Positions 25,010 through 33,900 of a stretch of DNA of 52,101 nt are shown in pieces. The translations under genes were made by a program, and so were the position numbers. The notes beneath the pieces were generated by a model that searched no databases, was not told the origin of the DNA, and was given only the letters and a program-made list of their open reading frames with translations. The first letter of the stretch is position 1. Each line of letters opens with the position of its first letter. This stretch comes from Gemmatimonadota bacterium (GTDB taxonomy: Bacteria > Gemmatimonadota > Gemmatimonadetes > Gemmatimonadales > Gemmatimonadaceae). The stretch spans positions 30,426 to 82,526 of the forward strand of contig QHVE01000099.1 in assembly GCA_003223455.1 (NCBI GenBank), in the 5' to 3' direction.

Positions 25010-26320
25010 ATGCGAAAAATGATGCGGGTCAAGCGAGTCGCCCTCGTGCTGGGCATCCTGCTGGTCAGTGTGCTGTCGCTGATCGGCATCCTCTCCATCA
25101 CGCGCGGCACGCCGGTGAAGGCCGTCGTGGCGATCGGCGATCATGACGGTCCGCCGGTGATCACCGACTCGTTGTTCGCCCAGTCGATGGAACTGTATAC
25201 GGGTCTGCATCTGACGCGCGGGAACGCCGCGCAGCAGATGCTGAACGGCGTCGGGACGTACCCACAACTCTGGAAGGACCTGCGCGCGGCCCGGCGGACG
25301 ATCACCGTGCAGATGTACTACTCGCAGCCGGGCGCCGTCGCGGACACGATGGCCGCCGTGCTCAAGGAGCGTGCGCGCGCGGGCGTGCGGGTGCTGTTCG
25401 TGCTCGACGCGTTCGGCTCGCAGAACCTCAAGCGTGACTGGGCCGACAGCCTTCGCGCGGGGGGAGTGGAGCTGGCATTGCTTCGTCAGCTCCACTGGTA
25501 TTCGCTGCACAACGCAAGCGATCGCTCGCACGTGCGCGTGGTCGTCGTCGACGGCGAGGTCGGGTACACCGGTGGCTTCGGGCTCGCCGACTACTGGCTG
25601 GGCGACGGGCGCGCGAAGGATCAGTGGCGTGAGACGAACGTGCGATTCGAGGGACCAGCGGTGATGGGACTGCAAGCGGCGTTCGCCGCGGCGTGGGCCG
25701 AGTGCACGGGGGAGCTGATCTCGGGCGACATCTTCTTTCCGAAGAAGGCGTTCACCGACGTGGACGGCGGCGTGCGCGCCGGCCTGTTCTTCTCGTCGCC
25801 GACGACGGGAAGCACGCCGGCGGAGCGGTTCATCGCGCTGTCGATCGCGAGTGCGCGGAAGACGCTCTACGTCGCCAACTCGTACTTCGTTCCGGACGAC
25901 GACTTCCGAAAGCTGCTCAAGCAGGCGCGCGCGCGCGGCGTGGATGTGCGCGTCCTCACGGTGAGCAAGGAGACGGACGTCAAGACGACGTGGTGGGCGG
26001 GGCGCTCACGCTACGAGGAACTGCTCGCTGCCGGCATCCGCATCTACGAGTATCAACCGACGATGATGCATGCCAAGACATTCATCGTCGACGGGCTGTG
26101 GGGCTCGATCGGCTCGATGAACTTCGACAATCGGTCACTCGCGTTCAACAACGAGTCGAACCTCGCGTTCCTCAATGCGACCCTCGGCGCACAGATGGAC
26201 TCGACGTTCCTGGACGATCTGACGCGCTCGAAGGAGATCACGCTGGCGGAATTCAAGCGCCGGCCGTGGTACAATCGCGTGATCGAGTACGGCGCGGCGG
26301 TGTTTTCGAGACTGCTTTAG
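25010..26320 (+). CDS. Phospholipase D family protein, cardiolipin synthase-like
   Basis: A 436-residue membrane-anchored enzyme. The ATG at 25010 is chosen for GGAAGGG 9 nt upstream and is followed by KMMRVKR and a transmembrane helix (VALVLGILLVSVLSLIGIL). Two PLD motifs are present. The second, MHAKTFIVDG, is complete; the first reads HVRVVVVDG, with Arg in place of the usual Lys of HxK. The SIGSMNFDNRSL block follows motif two, as in Cls enzymes. Cardiolipin synthases join two phosphatidylglycerols at the inner membrane. The Arg may lower activity or mark a different transphosphatidylation. It is convergent with the MerR-like gene across an inverted repeat. Confidence 0.85.
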   Translation: MRKMMRVKRVALVLGILLVSVLSLIGILSITRGTPVKAVVAIGDHDGPPVITDSLFAQSMELYTGLHLTRGNAAQQMLNGVGTYPQLWKDLRAARRTITVQMYYSQPGAVADTMAAVLKERARAGVRVLFVLDAFGSQNLKRDWADSLRAGGVELALLRQLHWYSLHNASDRSHVRVVVVDGEVGYTGGFGLADYWLGDGRAKDQWRETNVRFEGPAVMGLQAAFAAAWAECTGELISGDIFFPKKAFTDVDGGVRAGLFFSSPTTGSTPAERFIALSIASARKTLYVANSYFVPDDDFRKLLKQARARGVDVRVLTVSKETDVKTTWWAGRSRYEELLAAGIRIYEYQPTMMHAKTFIVDGLWGSIGSMNFDNRSLAFNNESNLAFLNATLGAQMDSTFLDDLTRSKEITLAEFKRRPWYNRVIEYGAAVFSRLL

Positions 26321-26325
26321 AACGT

Positions 26326-26504
26326 GGTGAGTTGGTGCGTTGGATCGCTGGTTGGTTGGGTCGGTTGATTGGTGAGTTGAACGGCCCTGGCCACGAACCA
26401 GCGTGGAGACCCTTCAGTGGGGCTTCCATGCCGGTTGTCGCCAGGGCCGTTCGGTTCACTAGCTCACCGACCAACTATCCAACGATCCAGCTCACCAACT
26501 CACC
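26326..26504. repeat. Large imperfect inverted repeat, probable bidirectional terminator
   Basis: The left arm (about 26326-26391) is T/G-rich with many GGTTG/GTGAG units; the right arm (26440-26504) is its near reverse complement. Both outer ends read GGTGAGTTGGTG and both inner ends AACGGCCCTGGC on their own strands, with roughly 80% identity between arms of about 65 bp. The 48-nt loop contains a further small stem. The element fills the gap between two convergent genes and its right arm includes the stop codon of the MerR-like gene. Confidence 0.7.
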
Positions 26505-27057
26505 GAATATCCGCTCGTCCGAGTGCCGCTCGCACTGCTTCACGCATGGCGACGAGGGCTTCGTCGCGCGCGGCGGGGGCGTCGTCGCGGACGTGGATCT
26601 CGATGCCGTCCGCGACGGGGACGCGGCGCCAGCTGGCCGAGCGTTCCTCGTCGGTGTCGCGAACGGCTTGATCGGCGCCCGCGCCGAGCGCGGGCGCGAG
26701 CGAGGCCGCCACGCGGCGCTCGAGCGCGTCGCCGGTGACCTCCTTCATCTCCCGCTTGATCCCCTCGAGCGTCGCTCCCTCGCGCTGGCGGATCTTGATG
26801 GAGAGGAGCTGCAGCAGATGCCGATAGTTGTACGTCGCCGCCGTGCCCGCGCCCTCGGGCCGGTCCAGCAGTCCGCTCGCGACATAGAACCGCACCGAGC
26901 GTGCACTCGGCGCGACGCGCGCCGACGCGTTCGTGGGCCGAATGCCCGCCGCGTCGACGAGCGCAGTGACGTGGGCGGCGAGTCCACGCGCGTTCCAGGG
27001 GGCGTGACGCGAATGGGCGCGCAGCAGCGCAACAGGAGTCATCGAAGAATCCGCCAT
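26500..27057 (-). CDS. MerR-like helix-turn-helix regulator
   Basis: A 185-residue protein (ATG 27057; ATG 27042 is the alternative). Residues ~45-110 resemble the MerR winged HTH: ARSVRFYVASGLLDRPEG, then a TYNYRHLLQLLSIKIRQREGATLEGIKREM helix pair, where MerR proteins usually have a Tyr-Tyr core. The N-terminal part is helical (TPVALLRAHSRHA). The C-terminal ~60 residues, with DGIEIHVRDDAP, may be an effector or dimerisation part. No cysteine metal site is visible. The stop codon lies in the inverted repeat shared with the convergent cls-like gene. Target genes are unknown. Confidence 0.75.
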   Translation of the reverse strand: MADSSMTPVALLRAHSRHAPWNARGLAAHVTALVDAAGIRPTNASARVAPSARSVRFYVASGLLDRPEGAGTAATYNYRHLLQLLSIKIRQREGATLEGIKREMKEVTGDALERRVAASLAPALGAGADQAVRDTDEERSASWRRVPVADGIEIHVRDDAPAARDEALVAMREAVRAALGRADIR

Positions 27058-27124
27058 AGGCGGCGCAAGATAACGAACGCCGTCGGCCGATGTGAGCCGG
27101 TGTCGCGATCCGGTCGTGGAACCG

Positions 27125-28105
27125 TCAGGCCATCGCGAGGTGTGATCCACCGGAGCCCGACCAGCGTCGAGCCCGCTCGAGGAACGAGCGGAGCGCCGCA
27201 TTGAACTCGTCGGGTCGCTCGTCGTGCGGAAGATCGCCGGCGTCCTTCACGAGCGACCACTCGAGATCGTGCTTGATGACGCGGAATGCGTGCGCGTGCT
27301 CGACCGAATTCTGTCGCGCGAGCTCGCCCCACAACAGCAGCGTGGGCTGGCGGACGCGACGCAACGCCGTGCGCACGTCGACGTTGAGCTTCCCACTCAA
27401 CAGCGCGGCGACCGCGTGTTTGCCCCCCAGCTGGCGCGCCACGCGTACGTAGTGCTGCACGAGCGCCGGGGTGACCATGTGGTCGTCGACGTAGATGCTC
27501 TCGAGGTGTCGGCGCAGCCTGGTCGGTGACGTGAGGCGGTTGTAGATGGTGTTGCCGACGATCGGCGCGCCGAGCAGAAGCCGCGTCGTTCCACTCGCCG
27601 ACGGCGCGGGATCGCGCATGTAGGCCACACCAGTCGGCGCGACGAGGGCCATGGAGGTGATGTGGCGCGGATCACGCCCGGCGAGCGCAACGAGCTGCGC
27701 GGCGGTGAGGCCGCTTGCCACGACGGCGCACGGCTCGCGGACGACGCGCGCCACGAGATCACCGAGCAGCGCCTGATACAGTCCCGGCGTGTAGCGCGCG
27801 GCGGGGCGATCGGAGCGGCCGAAGCCGAGCAGGTCGACGGCGACGACGCTATGTCGCTCGCTCAACGCAGGGACGACGTGACGCCACTCGAGCGAGGAGG
27901 CGCCGGGATACATGCCGTGCAGGAGCAGCACGGGCCTGCCTTCGCCATGCCGCGTCAGGGCGATGCGATGGCCTCGCCAGCGGATCTCGTCCGACTCGCC
28001 GCCAAGGACGTCGTCGTCCACCAACTCGCGCGCCGAAGCCGTGCCGTACAACGCTGCCGCACCGATCGCCGCACCACCGACCACTGCCGTGTTACGCCAC
28101 CGCAT
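27125..28105 (-). CDS. Alpha/beta hydrolase fold protein with degenerate catalytic triad
   Basis: A 326-residue protein with a hydrophobic N-terminus (VVGGAAIGAAALYG). The fold is clear: VLLLHGMYPGASSLEW, VVAVDLLGFGRSDRP, a lid region and TLLLWGELARQ. The catalytic residues look lost. The nucleophile elbow reads VVASGLTAAQ, with Gly where GxSxG proteins have Ser. The acid position in WGELARQ is not Asp. The usual GHLPH becomes GDLPHDERP, with Asp for the catalytic His. It is therefore probably not a serine hydrolase and may serve as a binding protein. The lid and HDERPDEFN helix are well kept, arguing against simple decay. Confidence 0.8.
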   Translation of the reverse strand: MRWRNTAVVGGAAIGAAALYGTASARELVDDDVLGGESDEIRWRGHRIALTRHGEGRPVLLLHGMYPGASSLEWRHVVPALSERHSVVAVDLLGFGRSDRPAARYTPGLYQALLGDLVARVVREPCAVVASGLTAAQLVALAGRDPRHITSMALVAPTGVAYMRDPAPSASGTTRLLLGAPIVGNTIYNRLTSPTRLRRHLESIYVDDHMVTPALVQHYVRVARQLGGKHAVAALLSGKLNVDVRTALRRVRQPTLLLWGELARQNSVEHAHAFRVIKHDLEWSLVKDAGDLPHDERPDEFNAALRSFLERARRWSGSGGSHLAMA

Positions 28106-28203
28106 CGCCGTCGCCTCGCTGCTCCGTTGCCATGCGCCATGCTCCGTCCGCCATCGACGGGCGCTCCTTCACGTACGACCAGCCGTGCGGAAGGTGTCTC
28201 CGT

Positions 28204-28232
28204 CACGTGCTGTTCGGACACGTGCCGTTCGG
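28204..28232. repeat. Two 14-bp direct repeats, each with CACGTG
   Basis: CACGTGCTGTTCGG (28204-28217) and CACGTGCCGTTCGG (28219-28232) differ at one base and sit 15 nt apart, about 100 nt upstream of the minus-strand hydrolase gene. The palindromic CACGTG cores suggest a paired protein-binding site. The rest of the 252-nt gap (28106-28357) shows nothing else. Confidence 0.4.
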
Positions 28233-28357
28233 TGCATTGACGCACGAAGGGCCCGCGCGCAATCACGGCGTGGCGAAACGGCCGGCGGTCGCCGGCCAGC
28301 GCGCGCGCCGGGACGGCGTGTGGAGCGCAAGTGATTGGCTAGTAGTGACTTGCTGAA

Positions 28358-29788
28358 TTACGCGCTCGCGAGGGGGAGGAGCACGGTGGCAGTGGTGCCA
28401 TGCTCGGGGGCACTCTCGAGCGCGATGGTGCCGCCGTGCTCCTCGACGATGCGCTGGCAGAGCGCGAGGCCGATCCCGGTGCCGCCCGGTTTGGTGGAAA
28501 AGAAGATCTCGAACACGCGCGGCAGCACGTGCGGGGGAATGGCCGCGCCGCCGTTGTGCAGGCGGCAGCGCCACATGCCGGTGGGCAGTACGCTCGACGT
28601 GAGCGTCAGATCGCTCCCTTCGGGCGCGGCGTCGGTGGCGTTGGCGAGCAGGTTGACGAACACCTGGGCGAGCTGCTGCGAGTCGATCGCGCAGGCCGAG
28701 CGTGTGGCGCGCGTGCGCTCGAGCAGAACGGCGCGACTCTCCAGCAGCCCGCGCTGCTTCTCGAGCACCTCATCCCACACGTCGTCGGGATCGCCCGTCT
28801 CGAGGCGGATCGGGCTGGGACGTCCATACTCGAGCAGCGAGCTGACCACGCTGTTCAGCCGCTCCACCTCGCGCAGGATGCGTCCGACATTCTTCTCGAC
28901 GACGGGATCGTCCTTGACGCGGAAGCGGAGGAGCTGCGCCGCAGAGGAGATGCCGAACAGCGGATTGCGCAGCTCGTGCGCGACGCCGGCAGACACCTCA
29001 GCGATCGCCTCGAGACGACGCTTGTGCCCGACGCGCTGAACGAGCCGCGCCCGTTCCACTGCGGCTGCCGTCTCCGCGGCGAGCGTGACGAGCACGCGGC
29101 GCGACTCCTCGATGCGGTGCGGCGCGAGCGGTTCGGACGTGAGCGTGATGGCGCCGAGCACTCCGGCGTCGCTCGTGATCGGTGCCGTGATCTCGATGCT
29201 CTCGGCCGAGGCGCGCGTCACCACCTGGCCGGTCTGCACCGCGTCGGGGTGAACGAGACGCAGCGTCGCCGTCTCGGCGTCGGCCAGCGCGATGGCGACC
29301 GCATCGCACGCCAGGCCGCGGTGAAGCTGCTGCGCCACCTCGTGGAGCGCGCGGTCGATGGTGATGGTGCGCGCGAGTGCCATCCCCGTGTCGACGAGCA
29401 CCTCGCGCCACCGATGGCTCGACGTGATGTCGACCGTGGAGAAGGCGAAGCCCGTCACGGCGCGGCCCTCGCCGATCGCGCTCACCTGCATGAGGAAGGT
29501 GCGCTCCTCCGCCGGAGCGCTGCAGGCGAACTCCCAGGCGATCGACGCCGCACGTCCTTCGCGCAGCGTCGCCATGGCCTGCTCGATCTGGTCGCGTGAC
29601 GCGATGTCGGCGATCGCCTCCCAGATGGAGGTGCCGATCACCGTTTCTTCGTCGCCAAGCTGTGGGGCGCCGTTGGACTGGGCGAACCGCGCCCACGAGC
29701 GATTCATGAACGTGATGCGCCCGTCCAGATCCACCGTGTAGATGGTCATCGGCAAGGCGTCGAGCACCTGGCGCTCGAGAGACGTCAT
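28358..29788 (-). CDS. PAS-GAF sensor histidine kinase
   Basis: A 476-residue soluble kinase from the ATG at 29788. An N-terminal PAS domain (~5-120, LDALPMTIYTVDLDGRITFMN) is followed by a GAF-like domain (~130-265). Next come a dimerisation helix with the H-box VAHELRNPLFG and an ATPase domain with the N-box NLLANATDA, EIFFSTK and the G-box GGTGIGLALC. All catalytic boxes are intact. There is no transmembrane segment, so it senses a cytoplasmic signal, perhaps redox or a small ligand. No response regulator gene is adjacent, making it an orphan kinase that resembles NtrB/AtoS-type enzymes. Confidence 0.9.
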   Translation of the reverse strand: MTSLERQVLDALPMTIYTVDLDGRITFMNRSWARFAQSNGAPQLGDEETVIGTSIWEAIADIASRDQIEQAMATLREGRAASIAWEFACSAPAEERTFLMQVSAIGEGRAVTGFAFSTVDITSSHRWREVLVDTGMALARTITIDRALHEVAQQLHRGLACDAVAIALADAETATLRLVHPDAVQTGQVVTRASAESIEITAPITSDAGVLGAITLTSEPLAPHRIEESRRVLVTLAAETAAAVERARLVQRVGHKRRLEAIAEVSAGVAHELRNPLFGISSAAQLLRFRVKDDPVVEKNVGRILREVERLNSVVSSLLEYGRPSPIRLETGDPDDVWDEVLEKQRGLLESRAVLLERTRATRSACAIDSQQLAQVFVNLLANATDAAPEGSDLTLTSSVLPTGMWRCRLHNGGAAIPPHVLPRVFEIFFSTKPGGTGIGLALCQRIVEEHGGTIALESAPEHGTTATVLLPLASA

Positions 29789-29890
29789 ACGCGGAATGTT
29801 ACGGGACGGCGACGAAGGACGGAAGCAAAACGCCGAGGGGCGCGGCTGGTTCGCCACGCCCCTTGGAAAGAGATGCGGACGGCGCTACGG

Positions 29891-30676
29891 TCAGCGCCGT
29901 CTGCCTGCGGCCTTCTTGGCCGACTTCTTCGCGCCACTCTTCTTGGCGACGCTCTTCTTCGCCGAGCTCTTCTTGGCCGAGGTCTTCTTCGCCGCCTTCT
30001 TCGCTCCTCCACTCGACTTCTTGGCAGAGGACTTCTTGGCGGAGGACTTCTTGGCCCCGGCCTTCTTCGCGGCTCCCTTCTTCGCCGCGCTCTTCACACC
30101 GCCCGTCTTTGCGGCCCCCGTCTTTGCCGCGCTCTTTGCGGGAGCCTTCTTGGCCGGAGTCGTAGCCGCCTTTTTGGCGCCGCCGCCGGACTTTGCCGCC
30201 GTCCTGGAGGCGCCGCCGCCCGCCCGGCCCGCCGATGCTCCCGCTGTCTCTTCGAAGACGTTTCCGCGCACGACGGCGCTCTTGCCGCCCGGAGGCTCGG
30301 CAGTGGCGGGGTGCTTGGAGGCCGTTACCGGCGCCTTCGCGCCCGCGTTTCCGGCGGCACCTTTACCGCCAGCGGCACCGCCGCCAGCCGGACGCCCCGC
30401 CGAGCGTGGAGCGCGCGCCACCACGAGCGGACTCTCCTCTTCGTCGTCATCGCCCTCGACGACCGGCGTGCCGAGCCCTTCTTCCTCGTCGTCGTCCGCG
30501 TCGTCCGTGCTGTCCCAGAGATCGTCGCTGTCGTCCTTGTGGGTCGTCCAGCCGCCGTCCTCTTCGTCGTCGTCGTCGTAGGACGACCCACCGCCGCCGC
30601 CATAGCCAAGATCATCGACGTCGTCGTCGCGATCGGAGAATCGGAGCTCGTCGTTCACTTCGTCACCGCGCGGCAT
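29891..30676 (-). CDS. Acidic-basic bipartite, Lys/Ala-repeat histone-like protein
   Basis: A 261-residue protein (ATG 30676, AGGAGG upstream) with two opposite halves. Residues ~1-80 are strongly acidic (DRDDDVDD, SYDDDDEEDGG, DDADDDEEEG). Residues ~150-261 are basic and built from AKK, AAKK and SAKK repeats like the C-terminus of histone H1. The middle is Gly/Ala/Pro-rich and disordered. The basic half should bind DNA or RNA. The acidic half could tune this binding or recruit partners, as in nucleolin-like proteins. It shares the H1-like character of the protein at 3873-4295 but not its size. No enzyme domain is present. Confidence 0.75.
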   Translation of the reverse strand: MPRGDEVNDELRFSDRDDDVDDLGYGGGGGSSYDDDDEEDGGWTTHKDDSDDLWDSTDDADDDEEEGLGTPVVEGDDDEEESPLVVARAPRSAGRPAGGGAAGGKGAAGNAGAKAPVTASKHPATAEPPGGKSAVVRGNVFEETAGASAGRAGGGASRTAAKSGGGAKKAATTPAKKAPAKSAAKTGAAKTGGVKSAAKKGAAKKAGAKKSSAKKSSAKKSSGGAKKAAKKTSAKKSSAKKSVAKKSGAKKSAKKAAGRRR

Positions 30677-30866
30677 CACCGCCTCCTGTGGAGATAGGAA
30701 AGTCGGACCAGCGAATCGTCCCGGCAGTGGGCGTGCAGGACGCGCGACCCGCGCGGCGCGCGCTGCACACCGTATGCCTCGCGCCGGACGATCACCGGCA
30801 TCACCGCACGTCACCCATGTTCGGGTGCCGCGCAGACGACTTCGTACATGACCTCCTTGTAAGGCC

Positions 30867-30899
30867 GCGCGCGGAATCCGTCAAGCGGATTCCGCGCGC
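30867..30899 (-). terminator. Stable hairpin after the RND gene
   Basis: A perfect 14-bp stem: GCGCGCGGAATCCG-type left arm at 30867-30880, right arm at 30886-30899, loop TCAAG. It lies about 35-70 nt past the stop of the RND efflux gene. No real T-tract follows, so it may act as terminator or 3' protection. Confidence 0.55.
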
Positions 30900-30934
30900 T
30901 GGTGTGGCACGAGGACGTGACGTGCTTCGCGCGC

Positions 30935-33900
30935 TCAGTCGCCCGCAGTCGGGGCGGGGGCGGGCGCCGGGCTGCGACCGGGGGCCGGCGCCGGGGTGGG
31001 GATGGCCGCGTCGTGATCGCTCGCGCTGGTGAGCCGAGCGCTCACCCAGCTGCCGAGATCGTCGAGGAACGTGTACATCACCGGCACGACGAAGAGCGTG
31101 AGCAAGGTGGAGGTAATGAGCCCTCCGATGACGGCGCGCGCCATGGGCGCGCGCTGCTCGGCGCCGGCGCCGATGGCGAGCGCCAGCGGGATCATGCCGA
31201 AGATCATGGCCACCGTGGTCATGATGATCGGGCGGAGGCGAATCCGTCCTGCGGAGAGCAGCGCGTCGACGCGACTCTGCCCGTCGGCGCGGAGCTGGTT
31301 GGTGAAGTCGACGAGCAGGATGCCGTTCTTGGTCACGAGCCCCATGAGCATGATGATGCCGATCATCGTCATCACGTTCAGGTTGCCACGCGTGAACAGC
31401 AGCGCGAGCGCCACGCCGATGAAGCTGAGCGGCAGCGCCAGCATGATCGCCAGCGGCTGGAGGAAGGAGCCGAAGAGGGAGGCAAGGATCAGATAGATGA
31501 AGACGACGGCGAGCATGAGCGCCTCGAGCACGTAGCCCTTCGTCTCCTCGAGACTCTGCACGTCGCCGCCGAACTCGGTGTGATAGCCGGGCGGCAGGCC
31601 GAGCGCGTCGATCGCCTGCTGGACGTTGCGAGCGACGTCTCCGAGTGCGAAGCCCGGCAGCACGCCGGCGGACAGTGTCACCTGCTGCTCGAGCTGACGC
31701 CGCTCGATCTGCTGCGGTCCGACCCCCGCACGAACATCGGCGACCTGGGCGAGCGGCACCATCGACGGAATCCCGCTCGCACCGTTGAAGGTGGAGGCGA
31801 CGGGCAGCCCCGAGACGTCGGCCGCCGAGGTGCGCAGCGAGTCGGGGAAGACGACGACGACGTCGTGCGAGAAGCCCTGCGGATCCTCCCACGTCGTGAC
31901 GCGGGAGCCGCTGAACAGGGGCTGGAGCGTGGACGCCACGGCGCCCACGCCGAGGCCGGCGCGCCAGGCCTCCTGCCGGTCGACGCGAACGTCGAGCTGC
32001 GGGATATCGCCCTCCTCACTCGAGTTGGGCTCGGCCACGCCAGTCACGTTGCGGACGGCTTGCAGGGTACGGTCGGCGACCAACTTCAATCGCGTCGGCT
32101 CGGGCCCCTGCACACTCACCTGGATCGGCGGACGGAAGCCGCCGAAGATCGAACGCTGGCCCTGGATCTGAGGCCGGACGCCCGGGATCTGGCGCAGCTT
32201 GCCGCGCAGATCGTTCTGGATGACGGCCAGCGTGCGGTCGCGGTCGTGCTTGAGCGAGACGAACACCTGCCCCTGGTTCGGGGACCCTCGGAAGCCGCCG
32301 CCGACCGAGAGATAGGTGAAGTCGGTCTCCGGCTGCTTGAGGAGGAAGTTCGCGATCTCGCGTCCGCGATCCACCGTGTACTCGAGCCGCGAGCCCGGCG
32401 GCGTGCGGAAGCTCACGGTGAACTCGTCGGCGTTCACGTCGGGGAGCCAGGTGAAGCCGAGCCGCGGGAGGATCAGGAAGCTGGCGATGATCGTCGAGGC
32501 GGCGACCGCGAGCACGGTCAGCCGGTGGGACAGCGCCCAGCCCAGCCCGCGCGGATAGCGGTCGGCCGTGCGCTCGAACCAGTCGTTGAACGCGAACGCG
32601 ACGCGACGGATGGGGTTCGCCTTCTTTCGCTGCGCGGCCTGGTGCTCCCCGCCGTCGTTGGCGCTGTGCTCGATCTCGGGATCGGCCCACACGCTCGACA
32701 GCATCGGATCGAGCGTGAAGCTCACGAACAGCGACACAAGCACGGCGAAGGTGACCGTGACGCCGAACTGGAAGAAGATCTTGCCGATCACGCCGCCCAT
32801 GAACGCGACCGGGATGAACACGGCCACGACGGCGAAGGTCGTCGCCATCACGGCGAGCCCGATCTCGTCGGTGCCCTCCTTGGCGGCGAGGTCGTGCGCT
32901 TTCCCCATCTCGAGGTGGCGCACGATGTTCTCACGCACGACGATCGCGTCGTCGATCAGCAGCCCGATCGCGAGCGAGAGCGCGAGCAGGGTCATGGTGT
33001 TCACGGTGAAGTCGAACACCCACATGATGAAGAACGCGCTGATGATCGAGACCGGCAGGGTGAGGCCGGTGATGACGGTCGACCGCCAGGAGTTCAGGAA
33101 CAGGTAGATGATCATCACCGTGAGGATCGCGCCGAGCACGATCGAGAGCTGCACGTCGGCGAGCGACTCGCGGATGCGGCGCGAGTCGTCGCGGATGACG
33201 GTCATCTTGATGTCGGCCGGCAGCTGGCGCTCCAGGCTGCCCACCGCTTCGCGCACCGCGTCGGCGACGTTGACCGTGTTCGCGCCCGAGATCTTGAGCA
33301 CCTCGAGCGAGACGGCCGGGGCGAAGCCGGCCGGATCGCTGATCTCGGCCGCGGTGCGTCGCTCAGCGGCGCCGTCGACCACGGTGGCCACGTCGCCGAT
33401 GCGAATCGGGGTGCCGTTGCGCACGGCGACGGGGATGTCGGAGAACGCGGCTGGATCGATGATGCGGCCCGTGACGCGCACGAGCCGCTCGGTGGCGCCG
33501 CGCTCGATGCGGCCGGCGGGCACTTCCTGGTTTTCGCGCTGAAGCGCGGTCGAGAGCTGCGACGGCGACAGCCCATAGGCGTTGAGGGCGACCGGGTCGA
33601 CCTGGACGCGGATCTGGCGCGCGTTGCCGCCGACCACGTTCACGCCGCCCACTCCCTCGATCGCCTCGATGCGCGTCTGCACGACCTCGATGGCCAGGTC
33701 GGTGATCTCGCGGATGGGCCGCTCACTCGACCGGAGCGCGATCGACATGATCGGCTGCTCGTTGGGGTCGAAGTGCTGAATGATCGGCTCCTCGATGTCC
33801 TGCGGCAGCGCGCGCCGGATGCGCGCCACCTTGGCCTGCACGTCCTGCTGCGCGACGGAGACGTCGACGCCGAGATTGAACTGGAGGCGGACGATCGAGA

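Noticed and set aside
29891-30150. Repeated CTTCTTGGC/CTTCTTCGC units as a CRISPR or satellite array
   Set aside because: The periodicity comes from AKK/SAKK codon repeats in a real coding sequence and has no spacers.
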